Assembly: GCA_025685495.1 (NCBI GenBank)
Contig: JAJNMT010000034.1
Location: 248,001 to 312,000 of the forward strand
Origin: Huntiella abstrusa
Lineage: Eukaryota > Ascomycota > Sordariomycetes > Microascales > Ceratocystidaceae
Length of the DNA: 64,000 nucleotides
Direction of reading: 5' to 3'
Shown: piece by piece, positions 45,824 to 57,233 of the stretch
How the letters are laid out: the number at the start of each line of letters is the position of its first letter
Numbering within the stretch: the stretch's first letter is position 1
Position numbers and translations under genes: made by a program
Notes under the pieces: generated by a model
Databases searched by the model: none
What the model was told of the DNA's origin: nothing
Seen by the model: the letters and a program-made list of their open reading frames with translations, nothing else

Positions 45824-47394
45824 TTAGCACCGGAAGTATTTCGCCTCAACCCATCTGGGTTCGATGTCAGGCACAACACTGCAAACAACAATGGCAATGT
45901 TGGGGAATACCATAGAGAGCCGGTGGAGACCCATACGACCAGCCGAGTAAGTGACAAAGACAATGCGCTCTTGAGGAACTCCGTGGTCAATGAGAACCTG
46001 AACCGACATAAGAGCAGAGCCACCAGTAGCCATTTGTGTGTCAATGAGCATCACACTGCCGTGCTGGCCAATGTCATCTGGCATAGAATGGTAATGGAGC
46101 TCGGGTTCGCCAGTGTGCTCGTTGTGTTGAATCAACAGACGGCCAAACTTGCAGTCTGGAATAACGCGCTTCATGGCAGTCTCAAAGGCAGCACCGCCGC
46201 GAAGTGTGAGAACAGCGGAAACTTCGCCCTTGATACGGCAGCCTTGGTAAGTGTAACCGCCGGGGGTTTCAACCTTGTGTTCCTTGAAGTTGGCATTGTT
46301 AAGCCCCCTGAATATAGAGTTAGTAACCAAGTCGCACTAGTCAAGGTAGACTTCAACTTACTGTTCCAGAAGAAGGCACGCTAGGCGATCAAAGTAAAAG
46401 ATGAAGTCTTCAGAACTTGTGTCCATGTCCTGGATAATGGTGTTCATAGACACCAATTGTGGCGTTTCCTCCAAAACGGTGACAGAATCAGAAAGTGGGC
46501 ACGTGTGTGCGTTCATCTCGAGCTCCTTCAAGGCGGCCCGATGATGGATGGACTTTTCCACCAATTTCTTCTCAATGTATAGCGTCACCATGCTCATGGC
46601 GGTCTTGTTTTCAACACCGCGTGGGACAATGATATCCGCAACCTGGCGCTGAGGGTGAACATACTAAAGGAACATCAGTTAGTACTTACTGACCTGAGTT
46701 TTAGACTGGCGCATCAACTTGCCTTTTCGAAATTGGGCTTGACAAAACTAAACCATTGTTTGATACACCCCTCTATGTCACGACCGCGTTGGTTGATATC
46801 ACGGACAACTAGAGGGATATTAGTAATGGGCTTCACAAGAGCAAGAATGGTTGAGACGTACGGCGCCGAGAGAGACAGAGATCAAGATCGGCCTCACAGA
46901 AAACAGTCATATCGCAGATGTTGCGAACACGCTCGTCATACAGAGCAAAAATGCCCTCCAGAATGAGAACATGCGGTGAGTATAGAGTAGTAGTCTGGGC
47001 CATACGAGCGTGGTCCTTGAACGAGTAAACTGGGATTTCGGCGCGGCGTCTAGGAATTGTTAGTTGACAAGAAAGGCCACTACATCAACAACAGTAAAGT
47101 TTACCCGGCCTTCAGATCTTGAAGTTTTTCGATGATAGTCTCAAAGTCAATAGCGTCTGGCGAATCAAAGTCGTACTCGTTCTTGAAGGCTTGCTTCGAT
47201 TGTTCCGGGGTCAACGGCTTGTAGAATGAGTCCATAGACAGAATGACAACCCAAGGGAGGCCAAGAGCCGCGACAATGGCAGAAGACAATGTAGATTTTC
47301 CGGAGCCAGAACTTCCGGCAATCGCAATGATACTGACATCAGCCCATGGCGGCGAGTACATGTGACGCTTAGCGATAGTATCGGGCTCGGACAT
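45824..47394 (-). CDS. URK1: Uridine/cytidine kinase with C-terminal UPRT-like domain
   Basis: Five exons on the minus strand: 47394-47105, 47049-46862, 46808-46723, 46663-46362 and 46307-45824, giving 449 residues. The N-terminal half is uridine kinase: P-loop AIAGSSGSGKST, the LSMDSFYKPL aspartate motif, EGIFALYDERV, and RRLVRDINQRGRD. It phosphorylates uridine and cytidine in pyrimidine salvage. The C-terminal half has the uracil phosphoribosyltransferase fold (TLRGGAAFETAM, and a PRPP-loop-like VMLIDTQMATGGSAL), but it ends VEAKYFRC and lacks the GDFGDR-type uracil-binding segment of true UPRT, so that half is probably not a uracil enzyme. The third intron is GC-AG with a TACTAAC branch point. 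Introns are 53-59 bases. Confidence 0.92.
46664..46722 (-). other. GC-AG intron in URK1
   Basis: A 59-base intron with donor AAG/GCAAGT, a TACTAAC branch point and TTTAG acceptor. It joins FVKPNFEK to YVHPQRQVADIIVPRG, the conserved uridine kinase sequence, so the non-GT donor is firmly supported by protein continuity. Confidence 0.9.
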
Positions 47395-48346
47395 GGCTGA
47401 AAATTATACCAGGAAGTTGCGGGTAGATGTATGTAAGTGTCCGGTAGACCAGGGCAGGCGCAAACCAAAAAAGCAAAGGTCGTACGTCGTGTGACCGGTC
47501 GAGCTATGGAAATTGCACTTTGGTAGAATTTCCCTTTTCACGCTCGTGAGCCGTGAAGTACAAGAAAGTGGACGACGAATTGGAACACAAATCAGACTCT
47601 TCAATAATTTCGCGGGAAAGGATTCGATAGTGACGAGAGATGTCGAGCTTGGGGTAATCAAGGAATAATGATTCTGGATGAAGTTATTGATGACAAGAAA
47701 TAAGGCGACTGAATAGTGGGGGAATATAAACGCTTTTTCAATAGGAACTGGCTATTTGTATGCGCCGAGAAAAAAACCTTAGATCAATATTTAGCTATAC
47801 TGCCTTGGATCAACAAATGTACTAGTCTTATAGCTAGTTGAAGTTTGGTCTCTCCAAATATATATTCCACTACACGAGCTGTTGAACTGGTTGTCAGGTT
47901 TACATTTCAGGGACCCATTGTGACATTGGCGGCTATATCCTATCAGCGTTATCTACACGCATGCTGCATATCGAGTCGAGACTACAGATAAAGATGCATT
48001 GCGTTGATACCGATAGGTGGGGACATCGTTGAAAACCGCCGGCTCTCCACTATACCCTTATATTCTCAGTGTAAGACAGAACCCTAGAATTTGTTATCGA
48101 TAAACACAAGCCCCGTTAAAACAATACAATTATCGAGCCCCACATTTGGGAACTTCTTCAAATAGCGCGCAAATTCTTGCAATTCTGAAAATACTTTCTT
48201 CTTCTTCCTTTAGACTTCCAGAGATTCGGCTGTGGCTTTCAATCGCAGTCATTGATAATTTACTGCCGCTATATATGCCGTTTTGTCTCGATTATCACAA
48301 ACGTTTCCTTGAGCCTCCATAACGGGGTCATTAACTTGCACCCAAC
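47395..48346. other. Divergent promoter region URK1/GID8
   Basis: A 952-base region between two divergent start codons. It carries an AACCCTAG motif at 48080-48087 and a TATATAT at 48270-48276, both on the GID8 side. No gene is recognised. Confidence 0.5.
48270..48276 (+). promoter_or_regulatory. TATA box candidate of GID8
   Basis: TATATAT 71 bases before the GID8 start codon, at a distance compatible with a short 5' UTR. Confidence 0.35.
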
Positions 48347-49370
48347 ATGTCTAGCGATGTGGCTTATAGTCGTCCTAGAAGGTTAGTTTACTCTCTTACA
48401 CGGCACAATCACACACTCCAAGGCATCCTGATGAACAAAAAATGGGAATCTCTCCAAGCAATTATCATGCGGATAAAACTTTTACTTATATAAGGTTGAC
48501 TTCTGAACTGCCATCAAACATACACTGTTTTTTCACACATACCCGACTCAGATCTTGTTATTAACATTTCATTTCTTGTCTGGATAGTGACATCAATGCT
48601 ATCATATTAGATTACTTGACCCGTGAGGGGTACACTGGTGCCGCTGACAGATTCTGTCGCGAGGCTGGGCTGGCGCCTTTGGCATCACCTTCAATTGAGG
48701 TGCGCCAACACATACAGCAGTGCATCTATGCTGGTGACATTCCTGTTGCCATCAGTGCTCTTGCTGCCTTTGATGAGACCGTAAGTTTTCCTGCTACAAA
48801 ACCATTCCCATCTATCTATCGTGATTATCAAAAGTTTTACATGCACCACGCAGAGGATCTCTTTTGATCTGTGTTGAGAAACAAACCACCTTTTTTATGA
48901 ATAAACTCCTACAAGTTTTGAAGATGACATACACCATTATCCATATGTCTCATTGAGCTTTTGGCTAACCAAGTTATGTTCTTCAGTTCTTAGAAAACCA
49001 CCAAACTGTTCACTTTCAGTTACTTCGACTTCAACTCATCGAGATGATTCGTTCGTGTTCAAGCAAAGGAGATGATCCTAGTGTCTTCCTCCCTGCAGTA
49101 ACATTTGCCCAAGAGAACCTCGCACCTCGGGCCTTAGAAAACCCAGAGTGTCTTCGAAGTCTAGAAGAAGCCATGGCGCTTGTCGTGTACCCTCATGATG
49201 ACTTGACGCCAGAACTTCGTAGTCTACTGGACACCGAACTCCGTCAGGAGGTCGCCAACCTTGTAAACCGCACCATATTGCGTAGTGTCAACGAACGTGA
49301 TGATTCGGCCATTCATCAGCTCCTCCGGCTGTCTGCCTGGTCGAGTGAAGAAGCCGCCAAAGTTCAGTAA
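48347..49370 (+). CDS. GID8: GID/CTLH ubiquitin ligase subunit Gid8
   Basis: Exons 48347-48381, 48588-48780 and 48987-49370 encode 203 residues; both introns are 206 bases long. After a short N terminus the LisH motif (INAIILDYLTREGYTGAADRF) is followed by the CTLH motif (VRQHIQQCIYAGDIPVAISAL) and a CRA-like helical C terminus (LLRLQLIEMIRS, YPHDDLTPELRSLLD). Gid8 is a scaffold of the GID/CTLH E3 ligase that removes gluconeogenic enzymes when glucose returns. The length is like human GID8 (228) rather than the longer yeast protein. The last codons are AAAGTTCAGTAA; the CAG could be read as an acceptor, but no donor fits, so the stop is accepted. Confidence 0.88.
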
Positions 49371-49959
49371 CCTTAATGCTGGATTTTCCTCCATGGTACG
49401 CTCCTATCGATCGACGCCATGGAGATTTATGCGTTGTAGAGGCGTACTATGAAGCATGTTGCGAGCTGTTATTCGCTGCACGTGTGGATTTTCTTCATTT
49501 TACAGTACATGCATTACGTCTACTTTTGGTGATGAAGTATCGCCTAATGTCATGGTAATGCCTTTGCGCCAGAGTATTTCTAGTTGTTTGCCCCAGTCCA
49601 AGAAAGGCCGTAATTCTTCACGATCAAGCGGCCTAGACCCTAAAGAGTTTTGTCATCCGTTATGTTATCCGGAGCATCCGTAAAGAGCCTTCACCCTGAG
49701 AGTCAAATCCCGGGTATCATGCTTCCCTATTTTACAATACAACCCCTAATATTTTCTCGTTTTTATAATAAAGCTGTTTGAATTACAGTTGGCTAAAATG
49801 TGCTAAGTGAGCTGTATTGGAAATAACCGGCAACTGGCGGGTCTTCTGTGTCTGTTTCTCTGTAAATAATCGTGGGTACGTCTGGTGGTGTGTACATGTG
49901 CTGGTCGCTATAGTGCTGAGAAGATGTCAAGTGTCGAAAGGCTACGTCAAGTCGAAACC
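49371..49959. other. Convergent 3' region GID8/NDUFS4-like
   Basis: A 589-base region between two facing genes with no recognisable gene or repeat. Confidence 0.5.
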
Positions 49960-50663
49960 TTACTTGGTTCTCACGTGCTTTAACTTTCCAGGCGAATAGA
50001 GGAAGTTCTCAGCATACGCCTTGGGCACGATGCGTCTCTTCTGCGGCTCCTGAACAAAGTATTCATAGCCTTGATGCTGAGCAAAACGAATAGCATCCTC
50101 TTTGGAATTAAAGTTGAGGCGGGTTCCTTGCATGGCATCACCGGAAGACTGCCATCCCATCAGCGGGTTCTCCCAACGGTGACCCTGTCCAAGAACATCC
50201 CAATCCATACGCCAGTGATGGCCTTTCCATTCTCCGGACTGAGTGGCAGGTTTAGCCTCACGGTAGATACTTTATAAGAGTTAGAGAGGCATAAACTCAA
50301 CTGTATGTCATGATACTGCTTACCGAACTTGACGGGCTTGCAACTCTAACGCGGCGCCAGAGATAATAGCCGCCGAGATACCAGGTTCACTACCGTCTTG
50401 GACCCGCTTGGGAACGGGGGTGAAGGTGCTACAAATACACGGTCAATACATGAAGAAGAACTGAGTTTGCGATATTCTTACGAAGTGTTTTTGTCAGGTT
50501 GGATACTGTAATCGGGCTGGTTGGGCGATGCAGCCAGTCCGTCTTCTTCGACGCTAACTGGTACAGGAAGTGAACTCTCAAACCGGCGAGAAGCAGGAAT
50601 GGCCATGCGAGAGACATTAGTAGCCACGCGCATGGTGCGCGCAGTAACACGAAGCCCCGACAT
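49960..50663 (-). CDS. NUYM: NADH:ubiquinone oxidoreductase 18-21 kDa subunit (NDUFS4 type)
   Basis: Exons 50663-50482, 50428-50324 and 50269-49960 encode 198 residues. The protein is the accessory NDUFS4 subunit of respiratory complex I. The first 30 residues are Arg-rich with no acidic residue (MSGLRVTARTMRVATNVSR), a mitochondrial presequence. The family body follows: IYREAKPATQSG-EWKGHHWRMDWDVL, NPLMGWQSSGDAMQG, FNSKEDAIRFAQHQGYEY and a basic C terminus (KAYAENFLYSPGKLKHVRTK). It shows that this fungus has complex I, which rules out Saccharomycetaceae. Introns are 53 and 54 bases. It is divergent from ATP17 with 391 bases between start codons. Confidence 0.93.
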
Positions 50664-51054
50664 GTTTGAATTCAAAATAGTATAGACTCTAATCAAGCAA
50701 TAGAGGCCAAATGAAGCCGGTTGTTTGACCCGTGATCCTTTGAGGAGGAGGTTAGTCCATCATGTTGTTGTAACAGTCTGGGGAACCCCTGTGGCCCACT
50801 TTAATACAGTCTGTTCAATGATTGGCCAATTCGCAAGTTAGCCCATGATTTTACCGAAGCCGAGTGGTTTTCGTGCCAGGGTTAATGACTGAGGAATCGC
50901 CGAGCAAGGCTCTGGCCTTTGGGTTCACTATAGTGGGTAGTCGACTTTGCAAAAGCTCTCTCACGATCCCGCCCGCACCAATTGGTCTTGATCGTGAATT
51001 GGTTCGCTCAATACCCTTTTTCTACCTCCTTCGTTGAATCCAGTAATCGCAACC
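50664..51054. promoter_or_regulatory. Bidirectional promoter of NDUFS4-like and ATP17 genes, with CCAAT boxes
   Basis: A 391-base region between the divergent starts of two genes for oxidative phosphorylation. It holds a palindromic ATTGGCCAAT at 50821-50830, CCAATTGG at 50978-50985 and a further ATTGG at 50998-51002. CCAAT is the binding site of the Hap2/3/5 complex, which controls respiratory genes in fungi. Co-regulation through these boxes is inferred. Confidence 0.5.
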
Positions 51055-52029
51055 ATGAGCTTCGCTACTAGACGGGCCCTGTCGACCCTTATTCCCCCCA
51101 AGGTACGGACCTATTTCACCATTCCGAACATATTGCCGATCCGATGAGCCTCCGTACCTCCGTGAGGACCACTACTGTTCCTCTCGGACCCCCGTGCGAC
51201 CGGCACTGCGGGGCTCGCGGTCGGTTTTGTCGAGGAATATTGTACATCATAGGCGCAAGGTTCTAACTAGTTTATCATAGGTCGCCTCTCCCAAGGTATG
51301 AACTATTGTCCATGTTTCCGATCGTTTGCGCACTTCCCTCTCCACCGTTCCGACATACCGACACGCCGTACGCTCGCCAATTTGTCACGATACTCGCCAA
51401 TTCGACTGAACTATTTTCGAAACCTTGCTTTATTACTACACATGATTTAGTCATGTCCATATACTGCACTTTTGTCACCCTCGCTTGTTCATGTTTTCTC
51501 CGATCCGTATCCGATGTCCGGCTACCCGTCCTATATACGCCCCGGTCCGACGGTCCGACTACTTTCGATAAACAAAGCCAAACTACACACCACATAACGT
51601 TGAGATTTGCCAAAATGTCAAACTCGTATCTGACGCAATACCTTTCGTCATAATAGGCCCTGGGTTCCAACCCCGACGCCATCAAGATGCAGCGCGTCGT
51701 CAACTTTTACGAGAAGCTTCCTCGTGGTCACGCCCCCGAGCCGGTTGTTAAGGGCTTCCTCGGTCGCTACCAGGCCAAGCACTTCGGCAAGAACCCCACT
51801 GCCAAGCGTAAGTATACCGGACATACCCTTCAAAGTCCATATAATCGTCAACTGGGATCATATTCTAACCAATTCATAGCCATCATCCACGCTCTGGCTA
51901 TCCTCCTTGCCGTTGGTTACGCTCAGAACTACTACTTCCACCTCCGTAAGTTTCACTTCAGCATGGTGCATTATATAATTGCTTGAAACTAACAACTTTA
52001 CAGGCCACCACAAGAACAACGCTCACTAA
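51055..52029 (+). CDS. ATP17: ATP synthase subunit f, mitochondrial
   Basis: Five exons: 51055-51102, 51281-51295, 51657-51807, 51880-51945 and 52004-52029, giving 101 residues. The second exon is only 15 bases (VASPK). The assembled start STLIPPKVASPKALGS mirrors yeast Atp17 (STLIPPKVVSSKNIGS), which confirms the micro-exon. A single membrane helix (HALAILLAVGYAQNYYF) is followed by the conserved HLRHHK end. Subunit f is part of the Fo stator and needed for ATP synthase dimer assembly in the inner membrane. Introns are 178, 361, 72 and 58 bases, so two thirds of the gene is intron. Confidence 0.94.
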
Positions 52030-53498
52030 ATGTGCGCTGTTTGTAAATTTATTATATGATGTTTTGGGAGGCTCTTGGATCCCACTAGTGTACAAAAGCT
52101 CAACATACACCAATTAAGTATTTAGTCTGACAAAGATACCACAGTGATGACATTCTGAGATTGATATATACATATGCATTTGTACATATGTACATGCATT
52201 AACACATGCAGTTGGTCATTTGGCCTGAGGCGCTTCATTTATATGCAGAATGTATGGGTTGATTGACAACCCTAATCGCAGTATGGATCTAATCAGCCAT
52301 GGCTGTCCAGGAAGTGGTCTTGACGGGATATCAGCATTCAATATATCCCAAAATGATTAGAAACACATTGTTTAAACATGCGACAAACAAGGCCACTGAA
52401 ATCCAACTAACACCTACCCATCTAGAATAAATACCGAATGTTCATCGCCACAGAAGTTCACGCAATCTTATACTTTTGTGTCGGAATGGAACCAGCCCTA
52501 TCCAAGCAAATGCGACAGCAGGTGACTTCTTTCACGTGTTCAAACAACCGAGCGACAATGTTATCGCCTGCATGTCGGAGTCTTCCAGAGAAGGGTTCCT
52601 GACTCCAGCTGCAGGAGGGAGTATGTCATGGGTGTTGATTGGCATATGCGCTATGTGAGGATTAACGGCGGAAAATCATAGAACTCAGAAACTCCAACCG
52701 AATGTAGTAGGCCATCAATCTAGCCATCGTAGATATGCAGCTTGTCTGGGTATCAAGAAGCTTTGGCCTCAGCTAGCCATACAGCAACCATACTGAAGAG
52801 AAGCTTGGCTGGTGGCAAGAGCTGTCGCAAACAGGACAAATGGAGTAGGTGGGATGTCTGATACCAATGTCTACCTATTTTGTCAGTACCTACGCATGTA
52901 TGTACATTGTATGTACATAAACTCAGACCTGCATAGAAGGTAATGCGGGGAAAGTAGGGCCAGTCATGAGATGCAGCCAAAGTGTATAATTGATTGGATG
53001 TCATATTTTGTGGGAATGGGTAAATCCTCAACCTGACATGATAGCTGTCGCATAGCTTCATTGTCTCCCGTCCAGGGGATTCACATATAAAACCCCTAGT
53101 AGGAAAACCCGCCGGTGATCCATCCATGGTAACTGCAGGCTTGCCGCTATGTACCATACTTGAATCTTTACGTTTGTATGTATACATCCGCTACGTGTGG
53201 TAGGCACAATCAATAAAAAATCAGCGATTCCCCAATTGACGTTTACCTGCCAAGTTGTGTTGCACCTTTCTTTATCACACATGCCTGTCACTTTTTCCCT
53301 AGGCTGGACCCCAAATCCCGACCCTAAACCACCAATCACGACACGAACCTTTGCTCCTCAACACAACATCTACCTCTCGCAACTTCAATACTGATAGCAG
53401 GGAAAACAAGCCCGTCCACTACTCTCAATTCGCGACGTCATAACACCGTTCTGAATTAAATCGCAGAGATTGCTTAAGCTCATCGGCTTTCCATCTAG
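52030..53498. other. ATP17-RGG gene spacer
   Basis: About 1.5 kb without a recognisable gene. It contains a TGTACATATGTACATGCATT stretch near 52178-52200 and another GTATGTACATTGTATGTACA near 52899-52918, palindromic elements also seen elsewhere in the window's intergenic DNA. Confidence 0.5.
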
Positions 53499-56400
53499 AT
53501 GATGGATACAACGACATCTGCGACGACTGAGCCTGCCGATGACCACAGCCGCGCCATCTCCAGCCAGCAGGTTTGTCCATCCCATTATCCCACCACACCT
53601 ACCGGGGCCCGCCCAGTCAATTTCTCTATTGCCACTACGCCACCCGAAGTTTAACTTGAAGTTCAATCGAATTAACCATTGCCTCTTTACTTTGGAAAAC
53701 AGCTCCCGAACTCGACCACTGGTCCATCTACATCAGAAGCTACCAACACTAGCAACAACCCCACACCTGTCGCCAACAGTACGGAGACGGACAACAGCAA
53801 AAATGAAACTAAACAACAAGTTAAGGCTCCAGTGAAGAAGCCCACCTTCAAGGCGGTTGCTGTGAATCGCACATTCCTCTCTGCTAAAGCAAATTCCGCA
53901 TCTCAGCTGAAGACGCAGGAGAAATCCCTCCCATCTTCCGCTGCTTCTACCCCGCCTACCACTTCTGTTGCACCCGCTTCTCGCCCACGCTTGGTGGCAA
54001 AGACGGGCGGGGCAAGCCTAGTAGCCAAGGGAGCTCCCGCTTCTACAACGGAGTCTACTGGTGTATGGAACAAGAACAGACGTAAGTATATGACGGCTTG
54101 CTCACTTTCAAAACCACTGCTAACACCGATCCAAATAGCTGCCGCACCACCGACTCAGGCTGAAACTAAGCCTTTGACCGATGAAGAGCTCAAGAAAGGC
54201 GGAACTCATGTTGCTACCCGCCCGAACTCTGTTGAATTTAGAGCAGGCCAATCTAACTGGGCAGATGAAGCGGATGATGACGATGATGGTTGGGTTCCTG
54301 ACACTATCACCTGGAACGATGGAACGAAGTCTGAGATCCCTCATGTCGATTCGGCAAACCCGTCGCCTATTGTCACCAATACCGCACCCAAGCCAACGGA
54401 AATGACGAGCACTGTAACCAAAGTACCTACCCCGGTCGTCCCCTCGATTGGTTCTGCCAAGACCAATTTGGTATTCAAGGCTTCAAATGGAGAAAAACCG
54501 TCTTTAGTTGCCAAAGCAGCTCCGGTTGCGAGCCCCGCCAAAAGTCCCTGGGCTACCCTGCCAAGTATCGACAAAGTGTCTCCCGCAACGGCCCACCTTC
54601 CTACCCCGCATCAAAGCCAGCAACAGGCACAGAACCAGCAAAACATGCACTACAACAATGGTGGTACTTACAGTAGTGGCTATGGAAACAACAATTATGG
54701 AGGTTACAACAATCACAGAGACTCTTACGGTAGCCGAAACGGCGACTCCGGCTTTGAACGTCGCAATGACTACAACCGTTACAGCGGCGGTTTTGGCCCC
54801 AATCGTCCTCGCCAGGGAAGCTTCCACGACCACCACAATGCCACTGGATACCCCCCGCGTGACTTGTCGCAGGACTCTGGCTGGAACCGTGACCGCAGAG
54901 GTTCCATGAACATGAACCATAACCAAGGAAGACCATACCAAATGAGCGGCTTGCCTCCTGCGCAAAGTGGATACAGCAACGACTATGCTGGTAGTATGGG
55001 ATCTGGTGGATATAGAAGAACTTCGTTCAGTGATGGCCCTCGTCGTCCGTCTTTCAACGATGGTCGTCATCGCCCATTTACCAATGATGGCCCCGTATTC
55101 AATGGCCCCAAAAACAACTCCACATCTGATTCATCCGGTCACCCGGCACAGTCCTCAGATTCACCATATGGCTCTGTATCTGGGACTAAGTCTCCCTCGG
55201 TCAAGAGCTCGGACGTGTCGGCTCCCATTTCTAAGGTTTATGGGTCTACTCCATGGCAACGCAGTGCACCTTCTCCAGCAGTTTCTCACTCTAACCTATC
55301 CCAAACGGGTCCTGTAGGTATAGATGAGGACACTATTGAGTTCCAGAAGAAATTAATGCGGGAAAAGGCTGAGGAGGCCATGCGACGTCGCCATGAACAA
55401 GAGGCCAAGGAAGAGGCCGCGAAACAGGAAAGATTGAGACGGAAGCTTGAAGCTTTGGGCCCCCCACCCGAGAGAATGAGTGAAAAGAAAGCAACGCCCG
55501 TTGCCCCAGCAGCCCAGATCGACAGCTCGTCGTCTCAGAATGCAGCTGGTACTTCTGTCTCAACATCTAGTCTGCCTGTATCAGCTCCCAGACCTCGAGA
55601 TGAACAGGCACCAATCACTATTGCCCAGCGCCCAATTGAAAGAGCGGTGCCACCTGCCGGAAAAGATGCCAACACCAATTTACCCTCATCTATCTGGGAC
55701 AGCACTTCAGGGCCTGTCCATGCTCAACAGGCCGGCCCACCGCCTCCCAGAACTCTGGTGGCTTCTGGTTGGGGCAGCAGTAACCAGCCCCGTAATGTAT
55801 GGGGCGCGCCTAACAATGACCGTGGGTTGGGAAATGGTGCTTTCATCAATGGTTTACCTGCTGTCAATCATCCAGCACCCATTGGACCACCAAGCAGAAA
55901 GGTTTCAGGGACTGAGGCCATTGAGAACCATGATTCTGAGACTAAGCCATTTTCAAGTAAGCCGGAGGAGCTGCCTTCTGATGTCCCTCAAGCCATTCTC
56001 AAACCGGCCTGGCGCACCGAGAATGTTGATAATCATCGCGATGTAAAAGGCTTAGCACAAGTGCCTGCTCCTCAGCCCCGGGCCTCCCGCTTTTTCCCAA
56101 CTCGGGATGTTCGTAATGAGCCTCTATACCATCGGAGTCAGACACATGGACGCGCGCGCACACCATCACCACCACCACCAATTACAGAAGATCATCCTGT
56201 ATACGATGTGGATCATATGCACTCGAATGTGTCATCTTCACGGCCAGTCCCCGTTGTCAGACTGCCATACATGTCAATGTCAATAAAGACACCTGGAGCC
56301 CCTGGTATGACTGGTGATTCTATGCGCACTATTCCACAAATCAACACACCCGATCCCGATTCTCAGGGACACTGGAAGAATAAGATCAACGACCTTTTAA

Positions 56401-57233
56401 GTGACCATAAGCCGCCATCCCCGATCTTGCGTCGGAGTTCAATCGACGAAACCAGGGATTATCGTCGTGGTTCGATGGATGCATCTCGCTACCCACGTCC
56501 CGTTTCCCGTGGGATGCTAATGCCTCGTCTTGGGGCATACACCTATGGGCCCAGGTTTTTCGAAACTGTCAGTAGACCAATGTCCACGGACTGCTTTGAG
56601 GAGCCTGAAATGGGTTCCCTTCCCTCAGTTAAGATTCCTCTTGATGTGCCCGCGGCTGCTTTCAACCCTGCAGCGCCCCCGCCGAAATCTCTTCCACGTC
56701 GGTTCATGATTATCAACAACACGACCTCTAGAGAGCCTGATCTTTATGATAACGACGGCAAGATTCGTATTTGGACTACGGAATCTGCTGAGCCGTCGTA
56801 TGTGACACACCCTTGTGCCCTTCCACCACGCAGTGCCGGGTATGAAGGCAAAAACCGTCGCGGAAAGTTCAGCAGACGTGGGAGTTTGGAACCTGTCGGG
56901 AGTAAAGGTCCACAGTTCTCGGCACAGTCGGCCACTCTGACACCACAAGCATCTGTATCCCCAGTATCACACGGAGATGCCCATCTGAGCCAGTCGCCTC
57001 AAGATGCTAGAGAATTTGGACGAGTCGATAGCCGAAGAAGACGTGGATCGTTGACGCCCAGGGAATCCAGTGATCCTATCCGTGATCACCGAATTATGGG
57101 AGGTACAGCTAGACCTTCGCCCCCACCTATTGGTCATGAAGGTGGATTCCGTGGCGGTCGTGGACGCCGTGGCCGTGGTGGCTATAGAGGTCGCGGCGGC
57201 TCTGATTGGGGCCGACGGGAGACGGCGGCCTGA
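53499..57233 (+). CDS. Large disordered protein with RGG C terminus, function unknown
   Basis: Exons 53499-53570, 53703-54081 and 54139-57233 encode 1181 residues. No folded domain is evident. From N to C: a Ser/Thr/Pro-rich start, a conserved-looking KPLTDEELKKGGTHVATRP followed by an acidic WADEADDDDDGWVPDTITW box, a Gly/Asn/Tyr-rich stretch (about residues 310-440), a charged coiled coil (KLMREKAEEAMRRRHEQEAK, then RRKLEALGPPPERM), long Pro/Ser regions and a C-terminal RGG box (GGFRGGRGRRGRGGYRGRGG). RGG and Tyr/Gly-rich regions are typical of RNA-binding, granule-forming proteins, so a role in mRNA metabolism is an inference. Intron 2 (57 bases) is stop-free and of 3n length. Two in-frame ATGs stand side by side at 53499 and 53502. 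Confidence 0.85.

Noticed and set aside
49700..49725. GTCAAATCCCGGG as a tRNA B box
   Set aside because: The surrounding bases do not fold into a tRNA cloverleaf by eye.
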